Below the pieces are notes generated by a model that did not search any database, had not been told where the DNA came from, and saw only the letters and a program-made list of their open reading frames with translations. From positions 1 to 38,240 of the forward strand of contig JASHOB010000156.1 of the NCBI GenBank assembly GCA_030041335.1: DNA of 38,240 bases, read 5' to 3'. Shown here one piece after another: positions 1 to 8,879 of the stretch. Made by a program: the position numbers and the translations under genes. Numbering within the stretch: the first letter of the stretch is position 1; every line of letters begins with the position of its first letter. The DNA comes from Alphaproteobacteria bacterium (lineage in GTDB: Bacteria > Pseudomonadota > Alphaproteobacteria > ATCC43930 > CGMCC-115725).

Positions 1-633
1 AGCAGCGGCCTTCGCGGCAGCAGCAGCAGCCGCAGCCGCGGCTTGCTCTTCGCGCACCGCGGTTGGCGCCGCGATCGAGGCGACGGTGAAATCGCGCGCG
101 ATGGTCGGTCTCACCCCTTCGGGCAGCTTGACCGTATGGATGTGAATGCTGTCGCCGATCTCGAGTCCTTCGAGATCGACGGTGATGCGCTCGGGAATGT
201 GGTCGGCGAGGCAGATCAACTCAATGTCGTGCCGTACGATGTTGAGAATGCCGCCGCGCTTAAGGCCGGGTGAATTGGCCTGGTTCGCGAACACCACCGG
301 CACCGCAACACGGATCGGCGTGTCCTTCCCGACGCGGAGAAAATCGACATGGAGCGGCCGGTCCGTGACCGGGTCGAGCTGCACATCGCGTGGCAGCGCG
401 CGGTGCTTCACCGGTTCGGTGCCGTCGGCGAGCTCGACCTCGATGAGCCGCGCGAAAAAGCCGGGCCGGCTCATTTCGGTTATCAGTTCGCGCGGCTCAA
501 CGCTGATCAGTTGCGGCGGCTCTTTCTCGCCATAGAGCACGCCGGGAACCCGGCCCGCCCGACGCGTCGCCCGGGCGGGCCCCTTTCCGCCCCGGCCGCG
601 CGTCTCGGCGCGGATAGTGTGAATATCAGGCAT
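1..633 (-). CDS. rplY: 50S ribosomal protein L25/general stress protein Ctc (C-terminus cut by window edge)
   Basis: L25 binds 5S rRNA in the large ribosomal subunit. The frame runs from an ATG at 633 off the left edge, giving 211 codons without a stop. The N-terminal 5S-binding domain is recognisable (residues about 1–95, with RVPGVLYG and LHVDFLRV), followed by the longer Ctc-type C-terminal beta domain (PVVFANQANSPGLKRGG, LEGLEIGDSIHI). The end within the window is an alanine-rich tail, typical of alphaproteobacterial L25. An AAGGAG ribosome site lies 6–7 bases before the ATG. It lies 54 bases downstream of prs on the same strand, a common alphaproteobacterial pairing, so co-transcription is likely. 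The true C-terminus is outside the window. Confidence 0.93.
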   Translation of the reverse strand, partial: MPDIHTIRAETRGRGGKGPARATRRAGRVPGVLYGEKEPPQLISVEPRELITEMSRPGFFARLIEVELADGTEPVKHRALPRDVQLDPVTDRPLHVDFLRVGKDTPIRVAVPVVFANQANSPGLKRGGILNIVRHDIELICLADHIPERITVDLEGLEIGDSIHIHTVKLPEGVRPTIARDFTVASIAAPTAVREEQAAAAAAAAAAKAAA

Positions 634-687
634 GATCGCTCCTTCGTTGTGGGGCCGCCCTCCAGGGGTGGCAGCCCGGTGGTGATG

Positions 688-1620
688 CTAATCGAACAGG
701 CTTGAAACCGAACGCTCCTCGCTGATGCGGCGGATCGCCTCGGCCATCAAGGGCGCAATCGTTATCTGGCGGACGTTGCGCGCCAACCGCTGCGCTTCGG
801 TGGCGCGGATCGAATCGGTGGTGACCAAGGTCTCGATCGGCGAGGCCGAGACCCGCGCGACCGCACCGCCGGACAAGACACCATGCGTCACGTAGGCGAC
901 CACCGATTTGGCGCCATGGTCCCGCAACGCCTCGGCGGCGTTGCACAGGGTGCCGGCGCTATCGACGATGTCGTCGATCAGGACACAGCGCCGACCTTCG
1001 ACGTCGCCGATGATATTCATCACCTCGGAAACCCCGGCCCGCTCGCGCCGCTTGTCGATGATGGCCAGATCGACCCCCAGCCGCCGTGCGATGCTCCGCG
1101 CGCGAACGACGCCCCCGACATCGGGCGAGACGATAACCAGGTCATCGCCGTCGTAGCGTTCCCTGATGTCCTTGGCGAACACCGGTTGGGCGAAGAGGTT
1201 ATCGGTCGGAATATCGAAAAAGCCTTGAATCTGGCCGGCATGAAGATCGAGGGTCAGCACCCGGTCGGCCCCGGCGGTGGTGATCATGTTGGCGACGAGC
1301 TTGGCCGAGATCGGCGAACGCGACGCCGTCTTCCGGTCCTGCCGTGCGTAGCCATAATAGGGAATGACGGCGGTGGCGCGACGGGCCGAAGAGCGGCGCA
1401 GCGCGTCGAGCGTGACCAGGAGCTCCATCAGGTTGTCGTTAGCGGGATATGACGTGGATTGGACGACGAAAACATCCTCGCCGCGGACGTTTTCGTGGAT
1501 TTCGACGAACACTTCCATGTCCGAAAACCGCCTCACGCTGGCATCGGTCAGCGGCGTCGTCAGATAGGCAGAAATCGCTTCGGCAAGCGGCCGATTGCTA
1601 TTGCAAGCAAGAATCTTCAT
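688..1620 (-). CDS. prs: Ribose-phosphate pyrophosphokinase (PRPP synthetase)
   Basis: Makes 5-phosphoribosyl-1-pyrophosphate from ribose 5-phosphate and ATP, feeding purine, pyrimidine, NAD, histidine and tryptophan synthesis in the cytoplasm. The product is 310 residues, the usual class I length. Visible motifs are the flexible catalytic loop YGYARQDRK (89–97), [11 protein letters not shown] (125–135) and the PRPP-binding loop [14 protein letters not shown] (213–226). I chose the ATG at 1620 because the protein then begins [13 protein letters not shown], as homologues do; the frame stays open 15 codons further upstream but without family similarity. It is followed by rplY on the same strand. 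Confidence 0.97.
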   Translation of the reverse strand: MKILACNSNRPLAEAISAYLTTPLTDASVRRFSDMEVFVEIHENVRGEDVFVVQSTSYPANDNLMELLVTLDALRRSSARRATAVIPYYGYARQDRKTASRSPISAKLVANMITTAGADRVLTLDLHAGQIQGFFDIPTDNLFAQPVFAKDIRERYDGDDLVIVSPDVGGVVRARSIARRLGVDLAIIDKRRERAGVSEVMNIIGDVEGRRCVLIDDIVDSAGTLCNAAEALRDHGAKSVVAYVTHGVLSGGAVARVSASPIETLVTTDSIRATEAQRLARNVRQITIAPLMAEAIRRISEERSVSSLFD

Positions 1621-1742
1621 GGCGCTTTCAGCCGCGGATCGAGCCCCGGACGCGCGACACGTCACTTACGTCGAGCGGCGGCGCATTTAACAAATTCGCC
1701 ATCGAAATGTAAATCCCCGGTTTTCGCTGGTTTGTCGCGGCC

Positions 1743-2618
1743 TTAAGACCCGGTGGCTTGCGCCTGTTGCAATAGCTGGACGATGCCGCCGACGGCGGCA
1801 GTGGCGACGTCATAGGCGGTATCGCCCCATTTGCCGTCCAGGCTGCCTGCCGGCACCGCATTTTCCTGGCTGACCTGGCCGATCTCTTTGCCGTCGGCCC
1901 GGGACAAGGCCCAGACGATTTTCACGTCCTGATGACCGGCGCTGGCAGCGCCGATTGCGACTTTGCCGGCGAGAAGATAGCTCGGCTTGTCGTCCGGTTT
2001 TTCTTGCAGCGCGACGCCGGCGCGGTGCAATGCCGCGGCGATCGCCAGTGACAGCGCGTGGCCGCCATCGCCCGAGGCGCCCGTGACCGGCGCAATGCCA
2101 AGCGTCGCCTCCTTGACGGCGTGCTCGAGCGGCGCGTCGCCCTCGACCCGCCGCGCCAGGACCGGCGCCGGACGCGCGACCAGCGCTTTTGCCATTTCGG
2201 GATCGCCGGCGCGCCAGGCCGCGTCCGCCACTTCCGCCGATTCGGTCTCGGTGGCGACGACATGCCCGTCCGCGCCGGCAAGCCGCCAGGCAATGGTGAT
2301 GCGGGTGTGATCGCCGAGGGGCTGCGCCGTGGCGGTGCCTGAGAGATGGTAGCTGCGCGAGTTCGTTTCGGCGGTGTCGGCGGGCACGTCTTCCTTCATC
2401 AACGCGTCGGCCATCGCCGTGGCCACCGCCGCCGCCGCGGGCGCGGGCGCTCCAGCGACGGGTGGCACCACGATGCCCACCGCATCGGGCGGCGCCAACA
2501 CCGGCGTTGCCGGCCCCTGCTTCTGATCCGCGAAGGGATGGGGCAACGGCTGGCATGCCGCCAGCACAAACGGCGCCAGCAGAAGCGGCGCCGCAAGGAG
2601 CGGAAAACGAGAACACAT
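1743..2618 (-). CDS. Hypothetical outer-membrane/periplasmic lipoprotein
   Basis: I do not recognise a family for this 291-residue protein. Starting at the ATG at 2618 it has a lipoprotein signal peptide: positive start, a long Leu/Ala core and a lipobox LAAC with Cys22 as the lipidated residue. The mature part begins with a Pro-rich linker, then an Ala/Gly-rich region that seems to contain two similar alpha/beta halves (GDHTRITIAWRLAGADG near 120; GHQDVKIVWALSRADGKE near 245), suggesting an internal duplication. Its start is 23 bases after the pgeF stop on the same strand, so it probably ends the lgt–midA–pgeF transcript; lgt is the enzyme that would lipidate it. Function unknown. Confidence 0.75.
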   Translation of the reverse strand: MCSRFPLLAAPLLLAPFVLAACQPLPHPFADQKQGPATPVLAPPDAVGIVVPPVAGAPAPAAAAVATAMADALMKEDVPADTAETNSRSYHLSGTATAQPLGDHTRITIAWRLAGADGHVVATETESAEVADAAWRAGDPEMAKALVARPAPVLARRVEGDAPLEHAVKEATLGIAPVTGASGDGGHALSLAIAAALHRAGVALQEKPDDKPSYLLAGKVAIGAASAGHQDVKIVWALSRADGKEIGQVSQENAVPAGSLDGKWGDTAYDVATAAVGGIVQLLQQAQATGS

Positions 2619-2641
2619 GGTGGCGGCTCGGGCGCGCCGGA

Positions 2642-3394
2642 TCATAGAAGGGCAATGGCCGAAAGCAAGCGGCCATAATCCGGCTCGCCCTGGAGGCGGG
2701 AGCGGCGATAGGAAAAAAAGTGCTGCCGATCTGCGGCCGTGTCGCCGCCCGTCCACTCGATCGCCACGAGGCCGAGCCGCGCCAGCCGCGCGCGGACATA
2801 GCCGGGCAGGTCAAAGCGGAACCTGGCGTTCGACGCGGCGAAGAACCGCGCATTGGCGGGATCCTGCGCCAGAAACGGCGCCGGGAATTCCGGCCCCACC
2901 TCGTAGGAAGCCGGCGCGATTGCGGGACCGAGACCCGAGCAGATGCGCGCCCGGTCGGCGCCGAGCGCCGCCATGGCGTCGACGGTTGCCTCGAGGACGC
3001 CGCCCAGGGCGCCACGCCAGCCGGCATGGGCGGCCCCGACAACGCCGGCTTCGCTGTCGGCAAAGAGCACCGGGACGCAATCGGCAGTCAGAATCCCAAG
3101 GGCGAGGCCCTGCTCTTTGGTCACCATCGCGTCGGCGCGCGGCCGCTCGCCCGCGATCGGGCGCACCAGCGTCCTGACCACGACACCGTGCACCTGATGG
3201 TTGGTGGCAAGCGCATCCGGCGCGACACCGAGCATGGCGGTGGCGCGGGCGCGATTTTCGGCGACCGCGTCGCGGTCATCGCCCGAGCCGCCGCCGCAAT
3301 TGAGCGAGGCATAGATGCCGGTGCTGACGCCGCCCTCGCGGGTGAAAAATCCGTGGGTTATGCCCGGTTCGGCAAGCGCCTTGAGGGTGATCAT
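2642..3394 (-). CDS. pgeF: Peptidoglycan editing factor PgeF (YfiH/DUF152, laccase-domain family)
   Basis: A 250-residue cytoplasmic enzyme of the YfiH/YlmD family, described both as a purine nucleoside phosphorylase/adenosine deaminase and as a factor that keeps L-Ala/L-Ser selection correct in peptidoglycan precursors. The zinc site is visible: His69 in NHQVHG, Cys106 in TADCVPVL and His123 in GAAHAGWRG. The C-terminal GPAIAPASYEVGPEF motif is also typical. Its ATG overlaps the midA stop by four bases (ATGA), indicating translational coupling. It sits in lgt–midA–pgeF, an order conserved in alphaproteobacteria. Confidence 0.93.
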   Translation of the reverse strand: MITLKALAEPGITHGFFTREGGVSTGIYASLNCGGGSGDDRDAVAENRARATAMLGVAPDALATNHQVHGVVVRTLVRPIAGERPRADAMVTKEQGLALGILTADCVPVLFADSEAGVVGAAHAGWRGALGGVLEATVDAMAALGADRARICSGLGPAIAPASYEVGPEFPAPFLAQDPANARFFAASNARFRFDLPGYVRARLARLGLVAIEWTGGDTAADRQHFFSYRRSRLQGEPDYGRLLSAIALL

Positions 3395-4428
3395 TGCAAC
3401 GCCGGTAGCAGCAACCGTGGATGCGCGATTGCCAGGACCTTGAACAGGCTACCCATGGCGTCGGCGGCGGTGAGGCGGCGCAAACCTGCGGCAACCGTCG
3501 CGCTCAGGGACGGCGCGGCGGCCATCAGTCGCTCCGCGCGCACCTCGATGCCGAGGGCCCGCAAGAAAGCGCCCTGCGCGAGCGGCCCGTGAACGCGGGC
3601 CCCGGCTTTCGACGCCGCGTCGGCGACGGCGGCGAAGTCGACATGCGCGGTCAGATCGGCCTCGCCCGGATCGCACAGGACCGGGTGACGCCGATGCCCC
3701 CGAACCGCTTGCAAGGTATCGCCGCAGGCGCTCGTGCTATAGCCGTAGTCGATCAACAAAGCCGCGCCATCCTGTTGCGCGACGCGGCGTCCGAGCCAAT
3801 CGGCATAGGCCAAGGCGGCGGGCGAGACCTCACGGACCGAACCTTGCGGCGCCGCCGGCAGCCACGCGCAAACCGCTTCGTCGAGCACAAAGGCAAAGCC
3901 TTCATCATGGAGGCCGACATGGCGCTCCTGCCAGCCCTTGACACCGCACACGAATTGCCGCACCGGCAGTGCATCAAAAAATTCATTGGCGATGAGCAGC
4001 ATCGGCCCTTCGGGGATCTCTTCGATACGGCCATGCCAATGCGGCCGATGGTCAGCCAGGGCCGCGCCCTGACGTTGGCGCATGATCGGGCTGGTCTCGA
4101 CCAGATGCAGTTCGGCGGCCCCGACAAATTGCGGCACGGATCGCGCGGCGCGCAGAGCGTCGCGCATCAATGTTCCGCGCCCGGGCCCGAGTTCGGCCAG
4201 AATGAAGCGCGACGGCGCTCCGATCGCCTGCCAGCCGGCGACGCACCACAGACCGAGGAGCTCGCCGAACATCTGGCTCACTTCCGGCGCGGTGACGAAA
4301 TCGCCGCGAACGCCGAGCGGATCGCGCCGGCCGTAATAGTGCGCCGCCGCCGCGGCCATGTAGTCGGCGACCGAAATTGGCCCGTGCTCGCGAATGCGTT
4401 GCGCCAGCATGTGCGCGAGATCGGTCAC
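3391..4428 (-). CDS. midA: SAM-dependent methyltransferase, MidA/NDUFAF7 family (DUF185)
   Basis: A 345-residue protein of the MidA family. The mitochondrial relative NDUFAF7 dimethylates an arginine of the NDUFS2 subunit while complex I is assembled; the bacterial substrate is not settled. Family hallmarks visible are GDFVTAPEVSQMFGE (42–56) and the SAM-binding ELGPGRG (79–85). Length is close to the family norm. Its start overlaps the lgt stop by four bases and its stop overlaps the pgeF start by four bases, so the three genes are translationally coupled. Confidence 0.9.
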   Translation of the reverse strand: MTDLAHMLAQRIREHGPISVADYMAAAAAHYYGRRDPLGVRGDFVTAPEVSQMFGELLGLWCVAGWQAIGAPSRFILAELGPGRGTLMRDALRAARSVPQFVGAAELHLVETSPIMRQRQGAALADHRPHWHGRIEEIPEGPMLLIANEFFDALPVRQFVCGVKGWQERHVGLHDEGFAFVLDEAVCAWLPAAPQGSVREVSPAALAYADWLGRRVAQQDGAALLIDYGYSTSACGDTLQAVRGHRRHPVLCDPGEADLTAHVDFAAVADAASKAGARVHGPLAQGAFLRALGIEVRAERLMAAAPSLSATVAAGLRRLTAADAMGSLFKVLAIAHPRLLLPALQ

Positions 4429-5240
4429 GGGGCAACCGTCTCGCGCCGGCGCGCGAACCAGATCAGGAACAGACCCGCCAGAATGAGCGGCACCGAGAGC
4501 AGCTGTCCCATGGTGGCGCCGCCGATGAGAAAACCCAATTGCTGATCGGGCTCGCGGAAGAATTCAGCGACGATGCGGAAAGCGCCGTAGCCGATCAGGA
4601 ACACGCCGCAAAGCGAGCCGCGCCGTGCGCGCACCGCGTCGCTGCGCTGGAGGATGAACAGGATCACGAGCAGGACCAGGCCTTCGAGCATCGCCTCGTA
4701 CAGTTGGCTCGGGTGGCGGGGCAAGGGCCCGGCGTTTGGGAAGACCATCGCCCACGGGACGTCGCTCGTCCGGCCCCACAACTCGCCATTGATGAAATTG
4801 GCAATGCGGCCCAAGAACAGGCCGATCGGCACGGCGCAGGCGATCAGATCCGCAAACGGCAGCAGAGCCAAGCGGCGCTGGCGACAAAACAACACGAGCG
4901 CGATGCACACGCCGATCGCGCCGCCGTGAAACGACATGCCGCCATGCCACAGTTCCAGCGCCTGTTCCGGATGCTGCAGGTAATAGGCGAAATTGTAGAA
5001 CAACACATAGCCGATGCGGCCGCCGAGCACGACGCCGATCGTGGCCCAGACCAGGAAATCATCGAGTTCCTGGGTGGTGGAGGCCGGCGTGCCGCGCGCC
5101 GCCCAGCGCCGTGCCAAAATGCTGCAGTAGCGCCACCCCAGCAGCAGCGCGGCGATATAGGCCAAGGCATACCAGCGCACCGCGAACGGGCCGATCGACA
5201 CCAGCACGGGATCGATGGTGGGATAAGGAATCACCAACAT
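4425..5240 (-). CDS. lgt: Prolipoprotein diacylglyceryl transferase
   Basis: Transfers diacylglycerol from phosphatidylglycerol to the lipobox cysteine of prolipoproteins at the inner membrane, the first step of lipoprotein maturation. The product is 271 residues with seven hydrophobic segments. Diagnostic motifs are HGGMSFHGG (99–107, containing the essential His region), the Lgt signature GRIANFINGELWGR (144–157), RHPSQLYEA (175–183) and FRIVAEFFREPD (221–232). The frame is open far upstream, but similarity begins at the ATG at 5240 (MLVIPYPTIDPV); no strong ribosome site precedes it. The gene is 17 bases after the ABC permease stop. Several lipoproteins in this window (at 1.7, 15.7 and 17.3 kb) would be its substrates. 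Confidence 0.96.
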   Translation of the reverse strand: MLVIPYPTIDPVLVSIGPFAVRWYALAYIAALLLGWRYCSILARRWAARGTPASTTQELDDFLVWATIGVVLGGRIGYVLFYNFAYYLQHPEQALELWHGGMSFHGGAIGVCIALVLFCRQRRLALLPFADLIACAVPIGLFLGRIANFINGELWGRTSDVPWAMVFPNAGPLPRHPSQLYEAMLEGLVLLVILFILQRSDAVRARRGSLCGVFLIGYGAFRIVAEFFREPDQQLGFLIGGATMGQLLSVPLILAGLFLIWFARRRETVAP

Positions 5241-5257
5241 TGGGTCTCTTATACGCG

Positions 5258-6055
5258 CTAGCGCCAGCGCAACAAGCGGCGTTCGAGGATGCTGATTGCG
5301 CGGCCGATGACCAGGCCGAGCAGCGACAGGATCACCACGCCCGCCAGCAACCTGTCGGTTTGCATGAGATTGCCGGCCTCCAGCACGAACGCGCCGAGGC
5401 CGGTCTCGGCGCCGATCATTTCCGCGGATACCACCAGCAACAGCGCGGTCGCCGCGGAAATGCGGAAGCCCGCGAGTATTGCCGGCATGGCGCCGGGCAG
5501 GATCACCTTCCAGACGATGGCGGCGGTCGGCACCTCGAAGCTCTGCGCCATGCGGATGAGGTTGCGGGGCACGGCATCGACGCCGCTGTAGACTGCGATC
5601 ACCGTCGGAAAGAAGACGCCGAGCGCGATGGTCGCGATCTTGGCGGTCTCGCCGATGCCGAGCCACAGGATCAGCAATGGCAGCAGCGCGATCTTGGGGA
5701 TGGGGAACAGCGCCGAGACCATCGGCATGCCCACCGCGCGTGCCAGGGTCAACAGGCCCATGGCCAGGCCGATCGCGAGGCCGGCTACGGTGCCGACCAG
5801 CCAGCCGCCGCCGATGCGGATCAGCGATGCCCACAGGTGCGGCCAGATCTCGCCGCTGATGACGAGCTGCGACAAGGCGACGGCGATGCGGAAGGGACTG
5901 GGCAGAAACAGCGGGCTGACCCAGCCGAGACTGCACACCCCCTGCCAGGCCGCCAACCCGATCAGGAAGGCGAGCCAAGCGCTGTAGCGGCCCGGTAGCG
6001 GCGTGAAGCCGCCACCGCGAAAGCGGACGGCGACGGTCTCGGTGCCCTCAAGCAT
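5258..6055 (-). CDS. ABC transporter permease, SsuC/TauC (nitrate/sulfonate/taurine) type
   Basis: A 265-residue inner-membrane permease with about six hydrophobic segments. The cytoplasmic EAA-type coupling loop is recognisable (FRISAATALLLVVSAEM, followed by GLGAFVLEAGNLM), as is the typical closing pattern of the SsuC/TauC family with a basic C-terminus. The ATG at 6055 lies inside the end of the ATPase gene (eight-base overlap), so the two are translationally coupled. It would form a homodimer with the ATPase at 6048–6809 and take substrate from the binding protein at 6812–7804. The substrate cannot be told from sequence. Confidence 0.9.
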   Translation of the reverse strand: MLEGTETVAVRFRGGGFTPLPGRYSAWLAFLIGLAAWQGVCSLGWVSPLFLPSPFRIAVALSQLVISGEIWPHLWASLIRIGGGWLVGTVAGLAIGLAMGLLTLARAVGMPMVSALFPIPKIALLPLLILWLGIGETAKIATIALGVFFPTVIAVYSGVDAVPRNLIRMAQSFEVPTAAIVWKVILPGAMPAILAGFRISAATALLLVVSAEMIGAETGLGAFVLEAGNLMQTDRLLAGVVILSLLGLVIGRAISILERRLLRWR

Positions 6056-6809
6056 CGGCGATCTCGCGCGCCGCCGCCGCCGCCTCGTCGCGGATCAGCG
6101 ACCACAGTGACCGTTGATGCGCGGCGACAAAAAGTGCGTCACGCGATTCGCGCGCAAGCGGCAGTTCAACAATCTCCCGGATTCGCGCCGGCCGGCGCGA
6201 CAGCACCACCACCCGATCGGCCAGGCGCGCCGCCTCTTCGAGATTGTGCGTAACATAGACCGCGCCCATGCGGTTGCCGGACATGAGGCTGACAAAATCC
6301 TCGATCAGCAAATCGCGGGTCTGCGCGTCAAGCGCGGAAAACGGCTCGTCCATCAGCAGCAGTTCCGGACGCACCGCGAGGGCGCGGGCGATGCCGACAC
6401 GCTGCCGCATGCCGCCCGACAATTGCTTCGGATACGAATGGGCGAACTCAACGAGGCCGGTGCGGCGCAGCACGTCGGCGACAATGTTGCCGCGCTCGGA
6501 CGCGTCGAGCGGTGCGTGCTCGAGTACGAAGCCGACATTGTCGGCGACCGAGCGCCACGGCAGCAATGCGAAATCCTGAAACACGAAGGTCATCGGGTTG
6601 AAACTGCCATCGGGCGGTGCGCCGATCGTCGCCACCCTGCCTTTCTGCGGGTGCAACAACCCGCCGATGATCGCCAGCAAGGTGCTCTTGCCACAGCCGG
6701 AGGGCCCGACCAGCGCCAGAATCTCGCCCGGCGCCACGCGGAACGAAATGTCGCGCAACACGGCGAGATCAGCAAAATCGTGACTAACGGATTGGACGAG
6801 GAGTTCCAT
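6048..6809 (-). CDS. ABC transporter ATP-binding protein, SsuB/TauB type
   Basis: A 253-residue cytoplasmic ATPase that powers the importer. All motifs are intact: Walker A GPSGCGKS (35–42), Q-loop Gln78 in VFQDFALLPW, signature LSGGMRQRV (130–138), Walker B LLLMDEP (150–156), D-loop SALDAQTR and the switch His188 in YVTHNLEEA. This matches the nitrate/sulfonate/taurine/HMP subfamily. It starts two bases after the binding-protein stop, with GAGGAG-like bases in front of the ATG, and overlaps the permease start. Confidence 0.93.
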   Translation of the reverse strand: MELLVQSVSHDFADLAVLRDISFRVAPGEILALVGPSGCGKSTLLAIIGGLLHPQKGRVATIGAPPDGSFNPMTFVFQDFALLPWRSVADNVGFVLEHAPLDASERGNIVADVLRRTGLVEFAHSYPKQLSGGMRQRVGIARALAVRPELLLMDEPFSALDAQTRDLLIEDFVSLMSGNRMGAVYVTHNLEEAARLADRVVVLSRRPARIREIVELPLARESRDALFVAAHQRSLWSLIRDEAAAAAREIADA

Positions 6810-6811
6810 GG

Positions 6812-7804
6812 CTAGCGGGCGAAACCGAAGCTTTTATCGACCACCGCGTTGATGCCGAAGCCGGCGTCAACGAAATGATGTTCTTGGAACCAGGCAAGCT
6901 GCTTCGCCACGCCTCCGACATCGAGCATGCCGTCGCGATCGATATAGGAGAGCCCGACCACGATTTGAGCCGGCTTCAACCCGGTATATCGGCTGATGCT
7001 CGTGATCAGCGGCAGCGTTGTCTCGTTAATTTGAGCGCGGCCCTTGGTTACCGAGGCCAGCAATCTATCATGATAGTCCCGGGTGCCTTGCCGGTAAGCC
7101 GTGAGGAACTTTGCAATCCTGTCACGATGCTGCTTCATGTCATGCGATACGAACACCGCGCCCAGTGGCCAGGGCGTCTCGTCGCCGACCCAGCCCAGCA
7201 GCTTGATGTCGCCCTCTGCCATCAGCGGCAGCGCCGTCGTCACCGGCAATAGGGCACCGTCGACGCGGCCGCCTTTGAGCGCCGAAGCAATATTCGAAAG
7301 CGACTGCAGCGGCAGCAAATGCACGCTCGCCAATGCGAAATGCTCCTTTGCGGCCAACAGGCCGAGCGCATAGTGAAAGCTTGATCCGGCCTGCGTGATC
7401 GCGACGCGACGGCCAGCGAGATCGGCGGGTTTTTGCAGGCCCGCCCGATAGGCTGCGGCGGTAGCGAAATAGCCGATCAGCGGATAACCGGGCTGCTCGC
7501 GGCTTTGCCCCGCCACCACGGTGACGGCGCCCTTGCCGGCAACATTGAACAGGCCGGCCGTGAACGCGGTAACCCCGATATCGATATCGCCCGCCGCCGC
7601 CGCCACCGCCACCGGTTGCGCCGCGTCGAAGAAGGTGAGTGTGACGTCGAGGCCTTGCGCCTTGAAATAGCCCCTGTCGTAAGCGATGAACACGGGCGCC
7701 GAGGAGGACAGTTTCAAGACGCCGATCCGTACCGGCGTTTGCGCCATCGCCGGCAGAGTCGCCATGAGCAAAAGAAGGGCGAAACCGCCAACAAATTGTT
7801 TCAT
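6812..7804 (-). CDS. ABC transporter substrate-binding protein, NMT1/SsuA-like
   Basis: A 330-residue periplasmic binding protein. Residues 1–21 form a Sec signal peptide ending ATLPAMA before QTPVRIGVL. The mature fold is that of the NMT1/ThiY/SsuA group: a first strand RIGVLKLSSSAPVFIAYDRGYF, then GLDVTLTFFDAAQPVAVAAAAGDIDIG (the usual short segment around the ligand pocket) and GRRVAITQAGSSFHYALGLL. Candidate ligands for this group include sulfonates, nitrate, riboflavin or pyrimidine precursors and aromatic acids; nothing nearby (no desulfonase, no thi gene) points to one. It is the first gene of the importer cluster; its promoter probably lies in the 109-base divergent spacer shared with the dehydrogenase at 7914. 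Confidence 0.88.
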   Translation of the reverse strand: MKQFVGGFALLLLMATLPAMAQTPVRIGVLKLSSSAPVFIAYDRGYFKAQGLDVTLTFFDAAQPVAVAAAAGDIDIGVTAFTAGLFNVAGKGAVTVVAGQSREQPGYPLIGYFATAAAYRAGLQKPADLAGRRVAITQAGSSFHYALGLLAAKEHFALASVHLLPLQSLSNIASALKGGRVDGALLPVTTALPLMAEGDIKLLGWVGDETPWPLGAVFVSHDMKQHRDRIAKFLTAYRQGTRDYHDRLLASVTKGRAQINETTLPLITSISRYTGLKPAQIVVGLSYIDRDGMLDVGGVAKQLAWFQEHHFVDAGFGINAVVDKSFGFAR

Positions 7805-7913
7805 CTCCAGCGTTTCCTCGGGCCTGATCCGTTGTCACCGCCGCCAGCTTAGCGCAAGCGCATTCCCTTGGGGCAATGGATCGCTATAGTCGCGGGCGTA
7901 GAGGAGGGTGCCT

Positions 7914-8879
7914 ATGAGAATTTTCGCGAGCGAGAGCTCGGCCCACCGCGTCGCCGCCGCGCTCGCCGGGCACGAACTGATCCTGGTCGACGGCAAGGGC
8001 GCGATCCACGCCGGCGGCAAGACGATCGACCCGCGCGATGCGCGGCCTGAGATTGTATGGCTCACCTTCGATGCGCTGATGGGCGGACAGCCGGATCTGT
8101 TCTTTGATAGGGCGCTCGAGGGCTCCGTCAAGTGGCTCCACACCCAACAGACGGGGCTCGATTCCCCGCGCTACCGCGATGTCGTCGCGCGCGGTGTCAC
8201 GCTCACCAATTCTCATGCGCAGGCGCCGGCAATTGCGGAATATGTGCTGGCAAACGTGCTGGCCGAGACTTGGCCGGTCGCAGCCGCGCGCGCCGCGGAG
8301 GCGGCGGGGGAATGGCGGCGGATGCCGTTTCATGAACTTGCGCCAAGCCGTTGGCTGATCATCGGGCTGGGTGCGATCGGGCGCGAGATCGCCGTCCGCG
8401 CCAGAGGATTCGGCGTCCACATCACCGGCATCAACCGTACCGGCGGCGCCGACCCGGCTGCGGACGCGACCGGCATGCTCAAGGACTTGCCGGCCTTGTT
8501 GCCGAACGCCGACATCGTGGTCTTGTCGGCGGCGCGGACCGAGGCAACAACCGATCTGGTCGACGCCGCATTCGTCGCCGCGATGAAGCCGGGCAGCACC
8601 TTGATCAATATCGCGCGCGGCGAATTGGTCGTCGATGACGCCCTCCTTGCCGGCCTCGACCAGGGCCGGCCTGGCCTCGCCATCCTCGACGCGTTTCGCC
8701 AGGAACCGTTGCCCAGGTCTCATCCTTATTGGAAACATCCGAGGGTCCGCGTTACCGCGCACACCTCGAGCGCCGGAGACGGCACGCCGGGTCGAGCCGA
8801 CAATTTCTTTTTGGAGAATTTGCGGCGCTACCAGGCGGGCGAGGAACTCTTAAGTCAGGTCCGCGCCGATTCGTTCTAG
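7914..8879 (+). CDS. D-isomer-specific 2-hydroxyacid dehydrogenase
   Basis: A 321-residue NAD(P)-dependent oxidoreductase that interconverts 2-oxoacids and D-2-hydroxyacids. The nucleotide-binding glycine motif is GLGAIG (151–156), and the family's catalytic triad is visible: Arg235 (NIARGELV), Glu264 (RQEPLP) and His283 (TAHTSS). The N-terminal substrate domain is short and diverged, with SHAQAPAIAEYVL in place of the usual NTPG…EHT stretch, so the substrate (glyoxylate, hydroxypyruvate or another oxoacid) is open. I preferred the ATG at 7914, which has GAGGAGGG six bases upstream; a GTG at 7908 would touch that ribosome site. It is divergent from the ABC importer and its stop overlaps the convergent hydrolase stop by four bases. 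Confidence 0.9.
   Translation: MRIFASESSAHRVAAALAGHELILVDGKGAIHAGGKTIDPRDARPEIVWLTFDALMGGQPDLFFDRALEGSVKWLHTQQTGLDSPRYRDVVARGVTLTNSHAQAPAIAEYVLANVLAETWPVAAARAAEAAGEWRRMPFHELAPSRWLIIGLGAIGREIAVRARGFGVHITGINRTGGADPAADATGMLKDLPALLPNADIVVLSAARTEATTDLVDAAFVAAMKPGSTLINIARGELVVDDALLAGLDQGRPGLAILDAFRQEPLPRSHPYWKHPRVRVTAHTSSAGDGTPGRADNFFLENLRRYQAGEELLSQVRADSF

Noticed and set aside
1621-1742. tRNA gene between prs and the lipoprotein gene
   Set aside because: No T-loop GTTCGA-type sequence or cloverleaf pairing is visible; this spacer more likely holds the prs promoter.
1810-3063. Minus-strand frame of 417 codons spanning the lipoprotein and pgeF genes
   Set aside because: Arg/Gly/Ala-rich out-of-frame translation of two recognisable genes.
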